Shown here: positions 56,689-64,000 of the stretch, in pieces
Layout: each line of letters opens with the position of its first letter
How positions within the stretch are numbered: the first letter of the stretch is position 1
Assembly: GCF_923079645.1 (NCBI RefSeq)
Contig: NZ_CAKLPY010000001.1
Coordinates: 1,322,001 to 1,386,000 of the forward strand
Direction of reading: 5' to 3'
DNA: 64,000 nt
Origin: Emticicia aquatica
GTDB taxonomy: Bacteria; Bacteroidota; Bacteroidia; Cytophagales; Spirosomataceae
The notes under the pieces: model-generated
Seen by the model: the letters and a program-made list of their open reading frames with translations, nothing else
Databases searched by the model: none
Told to the model about the DNA's origin: nothing
Translations under genes and position numbers: made by a program

Positions 56689-57759
56689 ATGTCACTCATC
56701 AGTAATAACCTTAAATATTTGCGTCGAATTAATGGTTTGACTCAAGAACAATTTGCTCGCCGAATTGGCACAAAAAGAGCCAATGTAGGTGCTTACGAAG
56801 AATCAAGAGCGATTCCACCAGTAGATACACTCAAAATTATTGCCAATACTTTTGGCATTACGGTAGATGATTTTGTAAAAAAAGACATTCGCAAATTAAG
56901 AGAAACGCCAGATTTGACTTTTGGTTTTGAACCCAAACCCATTTACGAACAAGACCAAGTTGAAGAAACCTTTACTTCAAAAGAGATTGACCCGTTTGAT
57001 ACGCCAATCAATAATTTAAAAAACCTGAATGATTTTAATGAACCTCCATTCGGACAAACAAAATATCAAAATGAACCGATTGATTCCGCTCCATCAATTG
57101 GAGATTTGATGAAAAAGTTTCTTGGCGATAATCCAAACAATAACGACCGAAATTTTGACCCTCGTCAGGCCGAAAGGGTATCACAAAGTGTTACTTTAAA
57201 ACCAAGTTTTGAACGAGAACGATATATACCACAAAATCAAAATCCAACATATCCACCAGCACAAAGCACTAATAATCAAGACATTAGTCAAAACATTCAA
57301 CTTGTCAGAAGACATCAATTTAATGATTATTTGGTTAGAAGTAATGACTTTCATTTTTTAAAAACACTTTCATTATTCAATCTTCCTACGCTTCCAGCAG
57401 GCGAATACAGAGCTTTTGAAGCGGGCGAAGATTTTACCTTTGAAGGTGCATTACTAATTGGTTCACTCGTTCGTCAATGGCACGATATTATAGATAGCAA
57501 AAATTATGTTTTGGTTACTAAATCTCATGGAATCATTTACCGAAGAGTTTATAATCAAATAAAAATAAAAGGTACTCTCCTACTAAGCACTGACAATAAT
57601 CGGTTTCCAAGTTTAGAAATTTCGTTCACAGATGTTATTGAAACTTGGGAAATAAAAGCATTTGTAAGCCACACTTTACCAGAACCAAATACTCCTTATA
57701 ACAAACTTGGAAATTTGGTAGATGAAATGAAATTTGAATTAGAACGAATAAAAAAATAA
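56689..57759 (+). CDS. XRE-type transcriptional regulator with C-terminal peptidase S24-like domain
   Basis: A 356-residue protein. Residues 5-62 are a helix-turn-helix of the HTH_3 family (LKYLRRINGLTQEQFARRIGTKRANVGAYEESRAIPP). Residues about 75-205 are polar and probably disordered, rich in Asn, Pro and Gln. The C-terminal 150 residues (RRHQFNDYLVRSNDFHFLKTLSLFNLPTLPAGEYRAFEAGEDF onward) look like the S24/LexA-fold sensor half of phage-repressor-like proteins. No Ser/Lys self-cleavage pair is obvious. Its stop directly abuts the start of the aminotransferase gene (TAA ATG), so they are co-expressed. Confidence 0.85.
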   Translation: MSLISNNLKYLRRINGLTQEQFARRIGTKRANVGAYEESRAIPPVDTLKIIANTFGITVDDFVKKDIRKLRETPDLTFGFEPKPIYEQDQVEETFTSKEIDPFDTPINNLKNLNDFNEPPFGQTKYQNEPIDSAPSIGDLMKKFLGDNPNNNDRNFDPRQAERVSQSVTLKPSFERERYIPQNQNPTYPPAQSTNNQDISQNIQLVRRHQFNDYLVRSNDFHFLKTLSLFNLPTLPAGEYRAFEAGEDFTFEGALLIGSLVRQWHDIIDSKNYVLVTKSHGIIYRRVYNQIKIKGTLLLSTDNNRFPSLEISFTDVIETWEIKAFVSHTLPEPNTPYNKLGNLVDEMKFELERIKK

Positions 57760-58905
57760 ATGCAAATCAGTTCCAAACAACCCAACATCGGTACAACAAT
57801 TTTTACTGTGATGTCGCAATTAGCGGCCGAAACTGGTGCTTTAAACCTTTCTCAAGGCTTTCCAAATTATAATTGTTCGCCAAAACTCATTGAATTGGTT
57901 AATCATTATATGAAAATGGGCATGAATCAGTATGCACCAATGGCTGGAATAATGCCTATTCGTGAGATTTTAGCTCAAAAAACATTTGATTTATACGGAA
58001 TGACCTACAATCCAAACGATGAAATAACAATCGTTTCGGGTTGTACAGAAGCTCTTTACGTCACAATGACGGCCATTTTACATAAGGATGATGAAGTTAT
58101 TGTGTTTGAACCTGCTTACGATTCGTATGTACCAGCAATCGAATTGAATGGTGGAAAAGCCGTTTATGTAACTCTTTCATCGGAAAATGATTTTGCGATT
58201 AACTGGCAGGAGGTTCAATCGAAAATTACTAACAAAACGAAAGCTATTTTGCTTACTACGCCACATAATCCGACTGGAAAATGCTTGACACAAAGTGATG
58301 TGGATTCATTGGCAGCATTGGTAAAAAACACCAATATTTTTGTTATTTCTGACGAAGTTTATGAACATATTATTTTTGATGGACGCAAACATATTTCTCC
58401 AGCTATGCACGCAGACTTGAAAGAAAGAACATTTGTTTGTGGCTCATTCGGTAAAACTTTTCATACAACTGGCTGGAAATTAGGTTATTGCCTTGCACCC
58501 AAAGAACTTTCAGCAGAATTTAGGAAAGCTCACCAATGGATTACATTTTCTTGTCCAACACCATTTCAATATGCTTTTGCAGATTTTTTGAAGGAGCCTG
58601 ATAATTATTTATCAGTAACGCAATTTTACCAAGAAAAACGAGATAAATTTATTCATTGGTTAAGGGGTTCGAGGTTTACATTAACACCTGCGGAAGGAAG
58701 TTTCTTCCAAATGGTTTCCTATAAAAATATCACTGATGAACCTGATTATGACTTGGCGGTTAGATGGACAAAAGAAATTGGTGTTGCGTCTATTCCAATT
58801 TCAGTTTTTTATGCTGATAAAATTGACAACAAAATTCTACGTTTTTGCTTTGCAAAAGATGATGAAATGCTCGAAAAAGCAGCAGAAAGGCTATGCAAAT
58901 TATAA
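57760..58905 (+). CDS. Class I/II PLP aminotransferase, methionine/kynurenine type (YbdL-like)
   Basis: A 381-residue fold-type I aminotransferase. It has LNLSQGFPNYNCSPKLIELVNHYMKMGMNQYAPMAGIMPIRE, the substrate/PLP blocks TTPHNPTGK and VISDEVYEH, and the PLP lysine Lys232 in GSFGKTFHTTGWKLGY. These match the YbdL/kynurenine aminotransferase branch, which transaminates methionine and aromatic amino acids. It starts right after the regulator stop with no spacer. Confidence 0.92.
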   Translation: MQISSKQPNIGTTIFTVMSQLAAETGALNLSQGFPNYNCSPKLIELVNHYMKMGMNQYAPMAGIMPIREILAQKTFDLYGMTYNPNDEITIVSGCTEALYVTMTAILHKDDEVIVFEPAYDSYVPAIELNGGKAVYVTLSSENDFAINWQEVQSKITNKTKAILLTTPHNPTGKCLTQSDVDSLAALVKNTNIFVISDEVYEHIIFDGRKHISPAMHADLKERTFVCGSFGKTFHTTGWKLGYCLAPKELSAEFRKAHQWITFSCPTPFQYAFADFLKEPDNYLSVTQFYQEKRDKFIHWLRGSRFTLTPAEGSFFQMVSYKNITDEPDYDLAVRWTKEIGVASIPISVFYADKIDNKILRFCFAKDDEMLEKAAERLCKL

Positions 58906-58910
58906 AATAT

Positions 58911-58941
58911 AACCTGTAAGGCTCTCGTTACCTTACAGGTT
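58911..58941. terminator. Hairpin between convergent genes
   Basis: A perfect 11-base-pair stem (58911-58921 with 58931-58941) with a nine-base loop and no long T tract. It lies between the aminotransferase and the minus-strand gene and is probably a weak terminator. Confidence 0.5.
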
Positions 58942-58947
58942 GATTTA

Positions 58948-59676
58948 TCATAATTTAACAATTTTCAATATTTTATTTGGTTGAATCAACAAAGATTTGC
59001 CAACTTCATACCAGAGTTCATCTCCTGCATTTAGGAACAATCCTTTGTGAGAAGGTTTTTTGCTAAGAGCAAAATCTGCTTCAAATTCACCAGAAAATGT
59101 GTTTTTAAGAATAAAATTTAATTCATCCCAAGGTAAAATTTTTGTTTCAGAAGCAGAATCGCTGAGATTGATTCGAGTAAATTTTAGTTTTCGTTCAACA
59201 AACGAAGCCATTATTTCTACTTCAACATTTTCGCCAGATTGATTCTTCAAATAAGTCAATTTTAAAATAGCTTCCTTTCCAGCAATTTCGTAGACTGCTT
59301 GCTGCAATTCTTCAATCAAATATTTAAACCCATCAGTATTTTTTGGATAAAATGTTTTTCCTTCAAAGTCAACTTGCCAAAAATCTAGATGTGGCTCTAA
59401 AGTTTTGATAAATAACTCATTAGCAGATTTTAAATTCCCAAAAACTACATCTGACCAAATTTTAGGAAGTGTTCCTTTCCAAGAAAAATTGTCATTTAAA
59501 GAAAACCCTTCTTCTAAAAGTTCTTCTTCAGTAAATTCCTCACGGTCGAGATAAGTCAGTTCAAAATTTAATTCTAAATCTTTGTTTTGTTCAATTACAC
59601 CATTAATTTCGATTGCATGAGCATAAGGTGCTGGCATATTTTCAGCCGTTTGATATTTGAGGGAGAACGTAGGCAT
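58948..59676 (-). CDS. Hypothetical protein overlapping menE
   Basis: A 242-residue soluble protein that I do not recognise. It is acidic, with no signal peptide. Notable parts are LDREEFTEEELLEEGFSLNDNFSWKGTLPKIWSDVVFG in the first third, and LWYEVGKSLLIQPNKILKIVKL at the end. Its start lies 35 bases inside the upstream menE gene in another frame, so the two are translationally coupled. No menaquinone role is evident. Confidence 0.75.
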   Translation of the reverse strand: MPTFSLKYQTAENMPAPYAHAIEINGVIEQNKDLELNFELTYLDREEFTEEELLEEGFSLNDNFSWKGTLPKIWSDVVFGNLKSANELFIKTLEPHLDFWQVDFEGKTFYPKNTDGFKYLIEELQQAVYEIAGKEAILKLTYLKNQSGENVEVEIMASFVERKLKFTRINLSDSASETKILPWDELNFILKNTFSGEFEADFALSKKPSHKGLFLNAGDELWYEVGKSLLIQPNKILKIVKL

Positions 59677-60778
59677 TTATCGTTTTTATTTTATCTATTT
59701 TTCCTGTTGGAGTTTCCAATAGTTTTTCAACAAAAAAAACTTCTTTCGGGACTTCAAATTTAGGTAAAATTTCTTTGAAAGCGAGTAGAATATCAATCTT
59801 AATCGCTTCTTCATTACTAGGAAGCTCTGTAGAAATACTTTTTTCAAGCACAAAAATTAATCTTTCGCCCAATTTTTCATCGGGCAAACTAAACACAAAA
59901 AATCGACCATTTAGGCGTTTTTTTTCAGAATCTAGCTTTCTAAGAATTGTTTCCGCAGTTTTTTCTATCTTTTCAAGTTGAATTTTTACACCACCACTAT
60001 TGATTACATTATCGATTCGTCCGTGTAATACAAAACTACTTCCATTCACAATTTCGGCAACGTCGTTCGTCTCAATCCATTGGTTATCAGTGGTTTTTGA
60101 TTTAATCATCAAACAATTACTATCATTCAATTTTATATCAACGCCTTCGAGTGTGTTAAAAAAATCATCTTTTGCTGCTCCATTGATCCTTTTAATAGCA
60201 ATATGAGTAATGGTTTCTGTCATACCGTAAGTCACATAAACAGGGCGGTATATTTTTTGAATTTTCTCAATAATTGTTTCATTAACAGAAGCTCCGCCAA
60301 TAATAATTGCTTTTGCAGAATTTAGGATTTCGGCAAAAATTGGTTCAGATTCCAAAATAGTTTGAATTTGCAGCGGTACAAATGCAAAAAAATTACGTCC
60401 TCGATTGGCATTGAGCAAATAAAGGTGCTTTTCAATTCCTAAAAAAGGATTTGAGGCTGGTTCTACTACAACCAAATCCATTCCAATTTCAAAAGCTCTG
60501 ACAAGCATCATCATCCCTGCAATATAATCAATATTTAAGCAGCAAAATGCGGTATCGCCTTCTTGTAAATCAAAAGCTTTGGCAGTCATTTTGACAGATG
60601 CCAACATTTGTTTTCGGTGAAGAATTATTTTTTTTGGCATTCCAGTAGAGCCAGATGTTTGAATTTCAAACGTTTCTTGTCCAGAATCCCATACTTTTTT
60701 AAACATCAATACTTTTTTGTAATAGTCGTTTTCAGGCGAAGTATTGATATAAGTGCCGTCTCTTTCTAAAAAAACCAT
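59642..60778 (-). CDS. menE: O-succinylbenzoate-CoA ligase-like AMP-binding enzyme
   Basis: A 378-residue short acyl-CoA synthetase. The AMP-binding P-loop FEIQTSGSTGMPKKIILHRKQM lies near the N-terminus, followed by YVTYGMTETITHIAIKRI and GRIDNVINSGGVKIQLEKIE. A C-terminal catalytic lysine is in ETPTGKIDKIKTI. The short length and missing N-terminal subdomain are usual for Bacteroidota MenE. It activates succinylbenzoate in menaquinone synthesis; menB lies 1.3 kb away on the other strand. I use the ATG at 60778; a longer frame to 60850 would run through the Rieske gene's terminator and stop. Confidence 0.87.
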   Translation of the reverse strand: MVFLERDGTYINTSPENDYYKKVLMFKKVWDSGQETFEIQTSGSTGMPKKIILHRKQMLASVKMTAKAFDLQEGDTAFCCLNIDYIAGMMMLVRAFEIGMDLVVVEPASNPFLGIEKHLYLLNANRGRNFFAFVPLQIQTILESEPIFAEILNSAKAIIIGGASVNETIIEKIQKIYRPVYVTYGMTETITHIAIKRINGAAKDDFFNTLEGVDIKLNDSNCLMIKSKTTDNQWIETNDVAEIVNGSSFVLHGRIDNVINSGGVKIQLEKIEKTAETILRKLDSEKKRLNGRFFVFSLPDEKLGERLIFVLEKSISTELPSNEEAIKIDILLAFKEILPKFEVPKEVFFVEKLLETPTGKIDKIKTINAYVLPQISNG

Positions 60779-60784
60779 GTTATA

Positions 60785-60816
60785 AAATAAAAAACCCTTC
60801 CTAACGATGAGAAGGG
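60785..60816 (-). terminator. Terminator after the Rieske gene
   Basis: CCCTTC (60795-60800) pairs with GAAGGG (60811-60816). Read on the minus strand the hairpin ends in six T residues. It isolates the Rieske transcript from menE. Confidence 0.65.
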
Positions 60817-60842
60817 CTTGATTGATGTAATTGCCTACAAAT

Positions 60843-61337
60843 TTAAGCAAAAACTCTTAAAGTATTATTAGTTGCATCATAAGATGTGTTGTATCTAGAC
60901 AATGGCGAGGTTGCAGGACCTTTTTGTACATTTCCTATGAATGTAAATTCAGAACCGTGATTTGGGCAAAGAAAATCATTGCTACTTGCACGATAATTGA
61001 TGGTGGTTTGCTCATGTGTACATTTCGACGAAACTGCAATCCAAGTATCATTATTTGTGTGAGCCACAATTACATTTTGGCCTTTTACAACTGCAAAAGC
61101 ACCTTTGGTTTTTAAGCCACTGTAATCGTTGGTTTTTAGGTCGATTGTAAAATCTAATTTTGTATTGGTAGTTGGATTAGGGTCTGGAATTTCGCCACCA
61201 ACGCCGCATGATTGAAGACAATTCATCAACATAATCGCACCAAAACCAATACCTACTTGACGCATAAATTCTTTACGGTCAATCGTGTTTACGTCTTGAT
61301 TATTCAATTTTACTTCATTGGTCAAAATTTCTTTCAT
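60843..61337 (-). CDS. Rieske [2Fe-2S] domain lipoprotein
   Basis: A 164-residue protein with cluster ligands Cys106/His108 in SSKCTHEQ and Cys124/His127 in FLCPNHGSE. The second cysteines that form the disulfide in bc1-type Rieske proteins are absent. This indicates a low-potential ferredoxin-like cluster. The N-terminus (IDRKEFMRQVGIGFGAIMLMNCLQSCG) looks like an export signal with a lipobox-like LQSC44, so it is probably a periplasmic lipoprotein. No cytochrome b gene is near. Electron partners are unknown. Confidence 0.87.
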   Translation of the reverse strand: MKEILTNEVKLNNQDVNTIDRKEFMRQVGIGFGAIMLMNCLQSCGVGGEIPDPNPTTNTKLDFTIDLKTNDYSGLKTKGAFAVVKGQNVIVAHTNNDTWIAVSSKCTHEQTTINYRASSNDFLCPNHGSEFTFIGNVQKGPATSPLSRYNTSYDATNNTLRVFA

Positions 61338-61382
61338 GGAAAATAGTTTTATTTTAAAACGTTATGTCTAAATTTTAGTTTT

Positions 61383-61413
61383 CAAAAATATCAAAATAAA
61401 TAAACAAAAACAA
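61383..61413 (-). promoter_or_regulatory. Predicted Rieske gene promoter (TTG-N20-TATTTTTG)
   Basis: On the minus strand TTG (plus 61411-61413) is followed after 20 bases by TATTTTTG (plus 61383-61390), a perfect -7 box 45 bases before the ATG. Confidence 0.5.
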
Positions 61414-61627
61414 GGCAAAAATGGTTGATAATAAAAATCAAAATATCTATTATTGTGCAATAATTTAGAGTTTATTTACAAAAAACAAAAAAGTATTAGT
61501 TTATTTATCTATCATATAAAACAAAAATAGATTTTTTATCTTAAAACAAATACATTAAATAACATTAATTTATATTTTAATTGGGCAATAATAGTCTTTA
61601 TTAAAGAATTTCAAAATAAATTTGTAT

Positions 61628-62089
61628 ATGGAAAAGAATCCTATTGATAAAATAAAAGTTGCTGAAAACCCAGGATTATTGGAATACGCTCACACTTCGG
61701 GCGGTGCAATAATTCGGCCAGAAGATATGGGTAAAGTGAAAGGCAAAGCACAATTAGCGATGCGTCAACAAACTCATGAACAAATTAGCAAAATTTACCG
61801 TCAAATGGAGTTGTTGGCTCAACAAGCCAAAGAAGTAAAAAATCGGGTCGAAATTTCAGAAAGAATATATGATGCTGTGATGGGTTTTGAACCAATTATC
61901 GGTCATATTTATTATTTGTATGAGAAAAAAGATGGTTCGGATATTTTATCAATGGTTGCTCCAACTGAATGGGGACGCAAATTTCCATTTAATCAGTTTC
62001 TTGCAAAAGTATTTTTACTTGCAGACCATACTTGGAAAGTTGAATTTTTTCAAGAAGATGACCGAACCGATACAATAGATTTGGATTAA
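61628..62089 (+). CDS. DUF2452 family protein
   Basis: A 153-residue cytoplasmic protein. MEKNPIDKIKVAENPGLLEYAHTSGGAIIRPEDMGKVKGKAQLAMRQQT and the C-terminal FEPIIGHIYYLYEKKDGSDILSMVAPTEWG match the uncharacterised DUF2452 family. The ATG at 61628 is preferred to a TTG six bases upstream. It lies 29 bases before menB on the same strand and is probably co-transcribed; any functional link to menaquinone is inference. Confidence 0.82.
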   Translation: MEKNPIDKIKVAENPGLLEYAHTSGGAIIRPEDMGKVKGKAQLAMRQQTHEQISKIYRQMELLAQQAKEVKNRVEISERIYDAVMGFEPIIGHIYYLYEKKDGSDILSMVAPTEWGRKFPFNQFLAKVFLLADHTWKVEFFQEDDRTDTIDLD

Positions 62090-62118
62090 AATAATTGATA
62101 AATAATAATTGATAAACA

Positions 62119-62934
62119 ATGTATAATTGGACTACAATTAAGGAATACGAAGACATAAAATTTAGTTTTTATGAAGGTATTGCAAAAATAAGCATCAATC
62201 GACCAGAAAAACACAACGCTTTTCGCCCACAAACGGTAAAAGAATTGATTGATGCAATGCACTATTGCAGAGAAGAATCTGCAATTGAAGTCATTATTTT
62301 AACTGGAGAAGGCGGAAAAGCTTTTTGTAGTGGTGGCGACCAATCGGTTCGTGGACATGGCGGCTACATTGGAGAAGACCACGTTCCAAGATTAAATGTA
62401 TTGGATTTACAAAAAATGATTCGGTCGATTCCGAAAGTTGTCATCGCTGCTGTTGCAGGATATGCCATTGGTGGAGGGCATGTTTTGCATGTTGTTTGTG
62501 ACATGACAATTGCCGCTGAAAATGCAAAATTTGGTCAAACAGGCCCAAAAGTTGGAAGTTTTGATGGTGGTTTTGGAGCAAGTTATTTAGCTAGAATTGT
62601 TGGACAGAAAAAAGCCCGTGAAATTTGGTTTTTGTGCGAGCAATACGATGCTCAAGAAGCTCTTCAAATGGGACTTGTCAACAAAGTTGTTCCTTTAGAA
62701 AAGTTGGAAGAAGCAACCGTTGCTTGGTGTCAAAAAGTGCAGCAAATGTCACCTTTATCAATAAGAATGTTGAAATCTTCATTCAATGCAGAACTTGACG
62801 GACAAGCTGGAATTCAAGAATTGGCAGGAAACGCAACTTTGCTTTATTATTTAACAGACGAAGCAAAAGAAGGTTTCAACTCATTTTTAGAAAAACGTAA
62901 GCCCGATTTTAGTAAGTTTCCAAAATTTCCTTGA
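62119..62934 (+). CDS. menB: 1,4-dihydroxy-2-naphthoyl-CoA synthase
   Basis: A 271-residue crotonase-fold enzyme closing the naphthoquinone ring from succinylbenzoyl-CoA. Specific MenB features are [75 protein letters not shown] and the C-terminus [21 protein letters not shown]. It is followed by a strong terminator. Confidence 0.97.
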   Translation: MYNWTTIKEYEDIKFSFYEGIAKISINRPEKHNAFRPQTVKELIDAMHYCREESAIEVIILTGEGGKAFCSGGDQSVRGHGGYIGEDHVPRLNVLDLQKMIRSIPKVVIAAVAGYAIGGGHVLHVVCDMTIAAENAKFGQTGPKVGSFDGGFGASYLARIVGQKKAREIWFLCEQYDAQEALQMGLVNKVVPLEKLEEATVAWCQKVQQMSPLSIRMLKSSFNAELDGQAGIQELAGNATLLYYLTDEAKEGFNSFLEKRKPDFSKFPKFP

Positions 62935-62947
62935 TAAATATTTAGTT

Positions 62948-62989
62948 AAAAAAAAAGTTTGAAGTTTAAGTACTTCAAACTTTTTTTTT
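62948..62989. terminator. Bidirectional terminator between menB and the M1 peptidase
   Basis: A perfect 18-base-pair stem (62948-62965 with 62972-62989) with a six-base loop and nine A/nine T flanks. Confidence 0.9.
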
Positions 62990-63004
62990 AACTTGAAAAT
63001 AAAA

Positions 63005-64000
63005 TTAAACTCCCTCAGCTTTAGTCGCTGGTTTTGTATTATCTTCCGAATGACGGTCGATTAGCTTATTTATTGGGTCGATTCCTGCTTTTTTAGGCTC
63101 TTCTTTTACAATAATCTTAAAAGTATTATCTTTTTTAGTAATATTCTTTTTTTGTAAATAGAGCAATTTGTCTTCTCCTTTTGCATTTTTCCCATAAATT
63201 CCTACATCAATCCAATCATTAATGGCAATCGATTTTTCGTTGCCCGAACTATCAGCTCTAAACTTCTCACTTTTAGTGCTTATGGTGACTTCATAAGTTT
63301 TGTCTTTTAGCTGTTTGTAAAAAACATTTTCAGTTTTATTTTCAAATAATGTAATTGTTTCAAACATATCTGTAATGATGTGTTTCAATGAATCTGGTGT
63401 TTGAGCTTTGAAATATTTGAGTAAATCATTACTTGTTGGGTAACGCTTATTTTTTGAATCTGGCCCTGGATATTGCCAGTCTGCCAAGAAATTACGAAGT
63501 GCTAAATTTACTTTTTCTTCACCAATATAATCTTGCAAAGCATACATTACAACCGAGCCTTTACGGTAATGAATATACCCTTGGCTTTCAACAGCATTGA
63601 GAGGTTGTTCTTTTTTACGCTCACTTGAACGCCCATGTAAATAAGAATTTAATTCATATTTCAGGAATTTTTGCATCAATTCAGGTGTAACAGCATGTTT
63701 CATTACCATCAGTGCCGAATATTGAGCTTGCGTTTCCGAAAGCATTGCATTTCCTTTTACATTTGCTTCTGCAACTTGATGCCCCCACCATTGATGTCCA
63801 AGTTCGTGAGCAGTCACATAAAATGGCATATCCAAATCTTCTTCTGGGTCAGCAATTTTTTGAATAAAACCAATTCCTTCAGAAAATGGAACAGTATTAG
63901 CAAATGACTGGGCAAACTCCGAATATTTTGGAAACTCCATAATTCTCATCTGTCGATATTGATACGGTGTAAAATTTTTGGAGAAATAATCAAATGATGA
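63005..64000 (-). CDS. M1-family aminopeptidase domain, C-terminal 331 residues (runs off the right edge)
   Basis: The frame stays open past the first internal ATG (63949) to the window edge, adding SSFDYFSKNFTPYQYRQ, so the start lies outside. The zinc site is HELGHQWWGH with the third ligand Glu in MLSETQAQYSA, 18 residues on. The context PYQYRQMRIMEFPKYSEFAQSFANTVPFSEGIGFI and YIHYRKGSVVMYALQDYIGEE match the peptidase half of Bacteroidota fusions of an ABC-2 permease with an M1 peptidase (about 1200 residues). Whether the permease half exists here cannot be seen. Confidence 0.88.
   Translation of the reverse strand, partial: SSFDYFSKNFTPYQYRQMRIMEFPKYSEFAQSFANTVPFSEGIGFIQKIADPEEDLDMPFYVTAHELGHQWWGHQVAEANVKGNAMLSETQAQYSALMVMKHAVTPELMQKFLKYELNSYLHGRSSERKKEQPLNAVESQGYIHYRKGSVVMYALQDYIGEEKVNLALRNFLADWQYPGPDSKNKRYPTSNDLLKYFKAQTPDSLKHIITDMFETITLFENKTENVFYKQLKDKTYEVTISTKSEKFRADSSGNEKSIAINDWIDVGIYGKNAKGEDKLLYLQKKNITKKDNTFKIIVKEEPKKAGIDPINKLIDRHSEDNTKPATKAEGV

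Noticed and set aside
60779..60850. Longer N-terminus for menE
   Set aside because: It would run through the Rieske terminator hairpin and overlap the Rieske stop; the ATG at 60778 gives a normal MenE N-terminus.
61617..61624. TAAATTTG as promoter of the DUF2452 gene
   Set aside because: It is a perfect -7 string but ends only three bases before the ATG, so transcription would start inside the gene, and no -33 element fits.
1..64000. Insertion sequences, prophage, CRISPR arrays, tRNA or rRNA genes
   Set aside because: I looked for transposase or integrase motifs, regularly spaced repeats and tRNA T-arm patterns and found none I could support.

Overview
The window is strongly AT-rich DNA from a member of the Bacteroidota, most likely the order Cytophagales. 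The evidence is: promoters of the TTG/TTTG-N17..23-TAnnTTTG type in front of several genes; few Shine-Dalgarno sequences; a DUF1800/DUF1501 gene pair whose second member ends in a type IX secretion (T9SS) sorting tail; LytTR and hybrid two-component proteins; and a SusA-like amylase/GH65 maltose locus. Placement below order is inference. Both ends cut genes: an aconitase on the left and an M1 peptidase on the right.

Layout. 1-627: aconitase N-terminus. 1005-5382: topoisomerase I, a sirtuin, and a secreted serine hydrolase overlapping the sirtuin gene. 5475-9533: thioredoxin and the replicative polymerase DnaE. 9736-10449: ribosomal proteins L35 and L20 without the usual adjacent infC. 10544-14481: a nuclease-A-inhibitor-like protein, a DUF937-like glycine-rich protein, and a large secreted multidomain esterase. 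14629-16527: DnaK behind an unusual promoter. 16585-17446: a long gap. 17447-21037: hybrid histidine kinase, DUF2147 protein, PAP2 phosphatase and TrpS. 21095-28343: DUF2461, DUF1800/DUF1501, a class III aminotransferase, and a LytTR/LytS pair.

28490-38167 is a maltose/starch locus. Two exported GH13 enzymes cut alpha-glucans, an MFS carrier imports maltose or dextrins, GH65 phosphorolyses maltose to glucose and beta-glucose-1-phosphate, and beta-phosphoglucomutase makes glucose-6-phosphate. A secreted thioredoxin-fold protein of unknown role sits in the middle of the plus-strand operon. 38236-40929 is a secreted reprolysin-like protease sharing a C-terminal module with the esterase at 11851.

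41013-45572 is a leucine-degradation cluster: carboxylase beta subunit, acyl-CoA dehydrogenase, HMG-CoA lyase and methylglutaconyl-CoA hydratase type. The biotin-carrying alpha subunit is not in view. 45624-48854 encodes a large secreted BNR/sortilin-like protein. 48981-50712 holds one unknown gene and two tandem DinB paralogues.

50778-53393 is a decayed block. A sensor kinase has two frameshifts. Its response regulator is reduced to the C-terminal winged helix. A divergent YfhO gene is reduced to its C-terminal part. The two truncated genes meet at one junction near 52272-52285, as expected from a single deletion. 53898-62934 has an MBL-fold hydrolase, an aldehyde dehydrogenase, an XRE regulator directly abutting an aminotransferase gene, menE, a Rieske protein, DUF2452 and menB.

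Most of the window is ordinary chromosomal content. I see no clear new defence or biosynthetic system. The best leads are the deletion scar, the shared C-terminal export-type module, the dnaK control region, the conserved leader in the maltose locus, and a few unassigned small genes.
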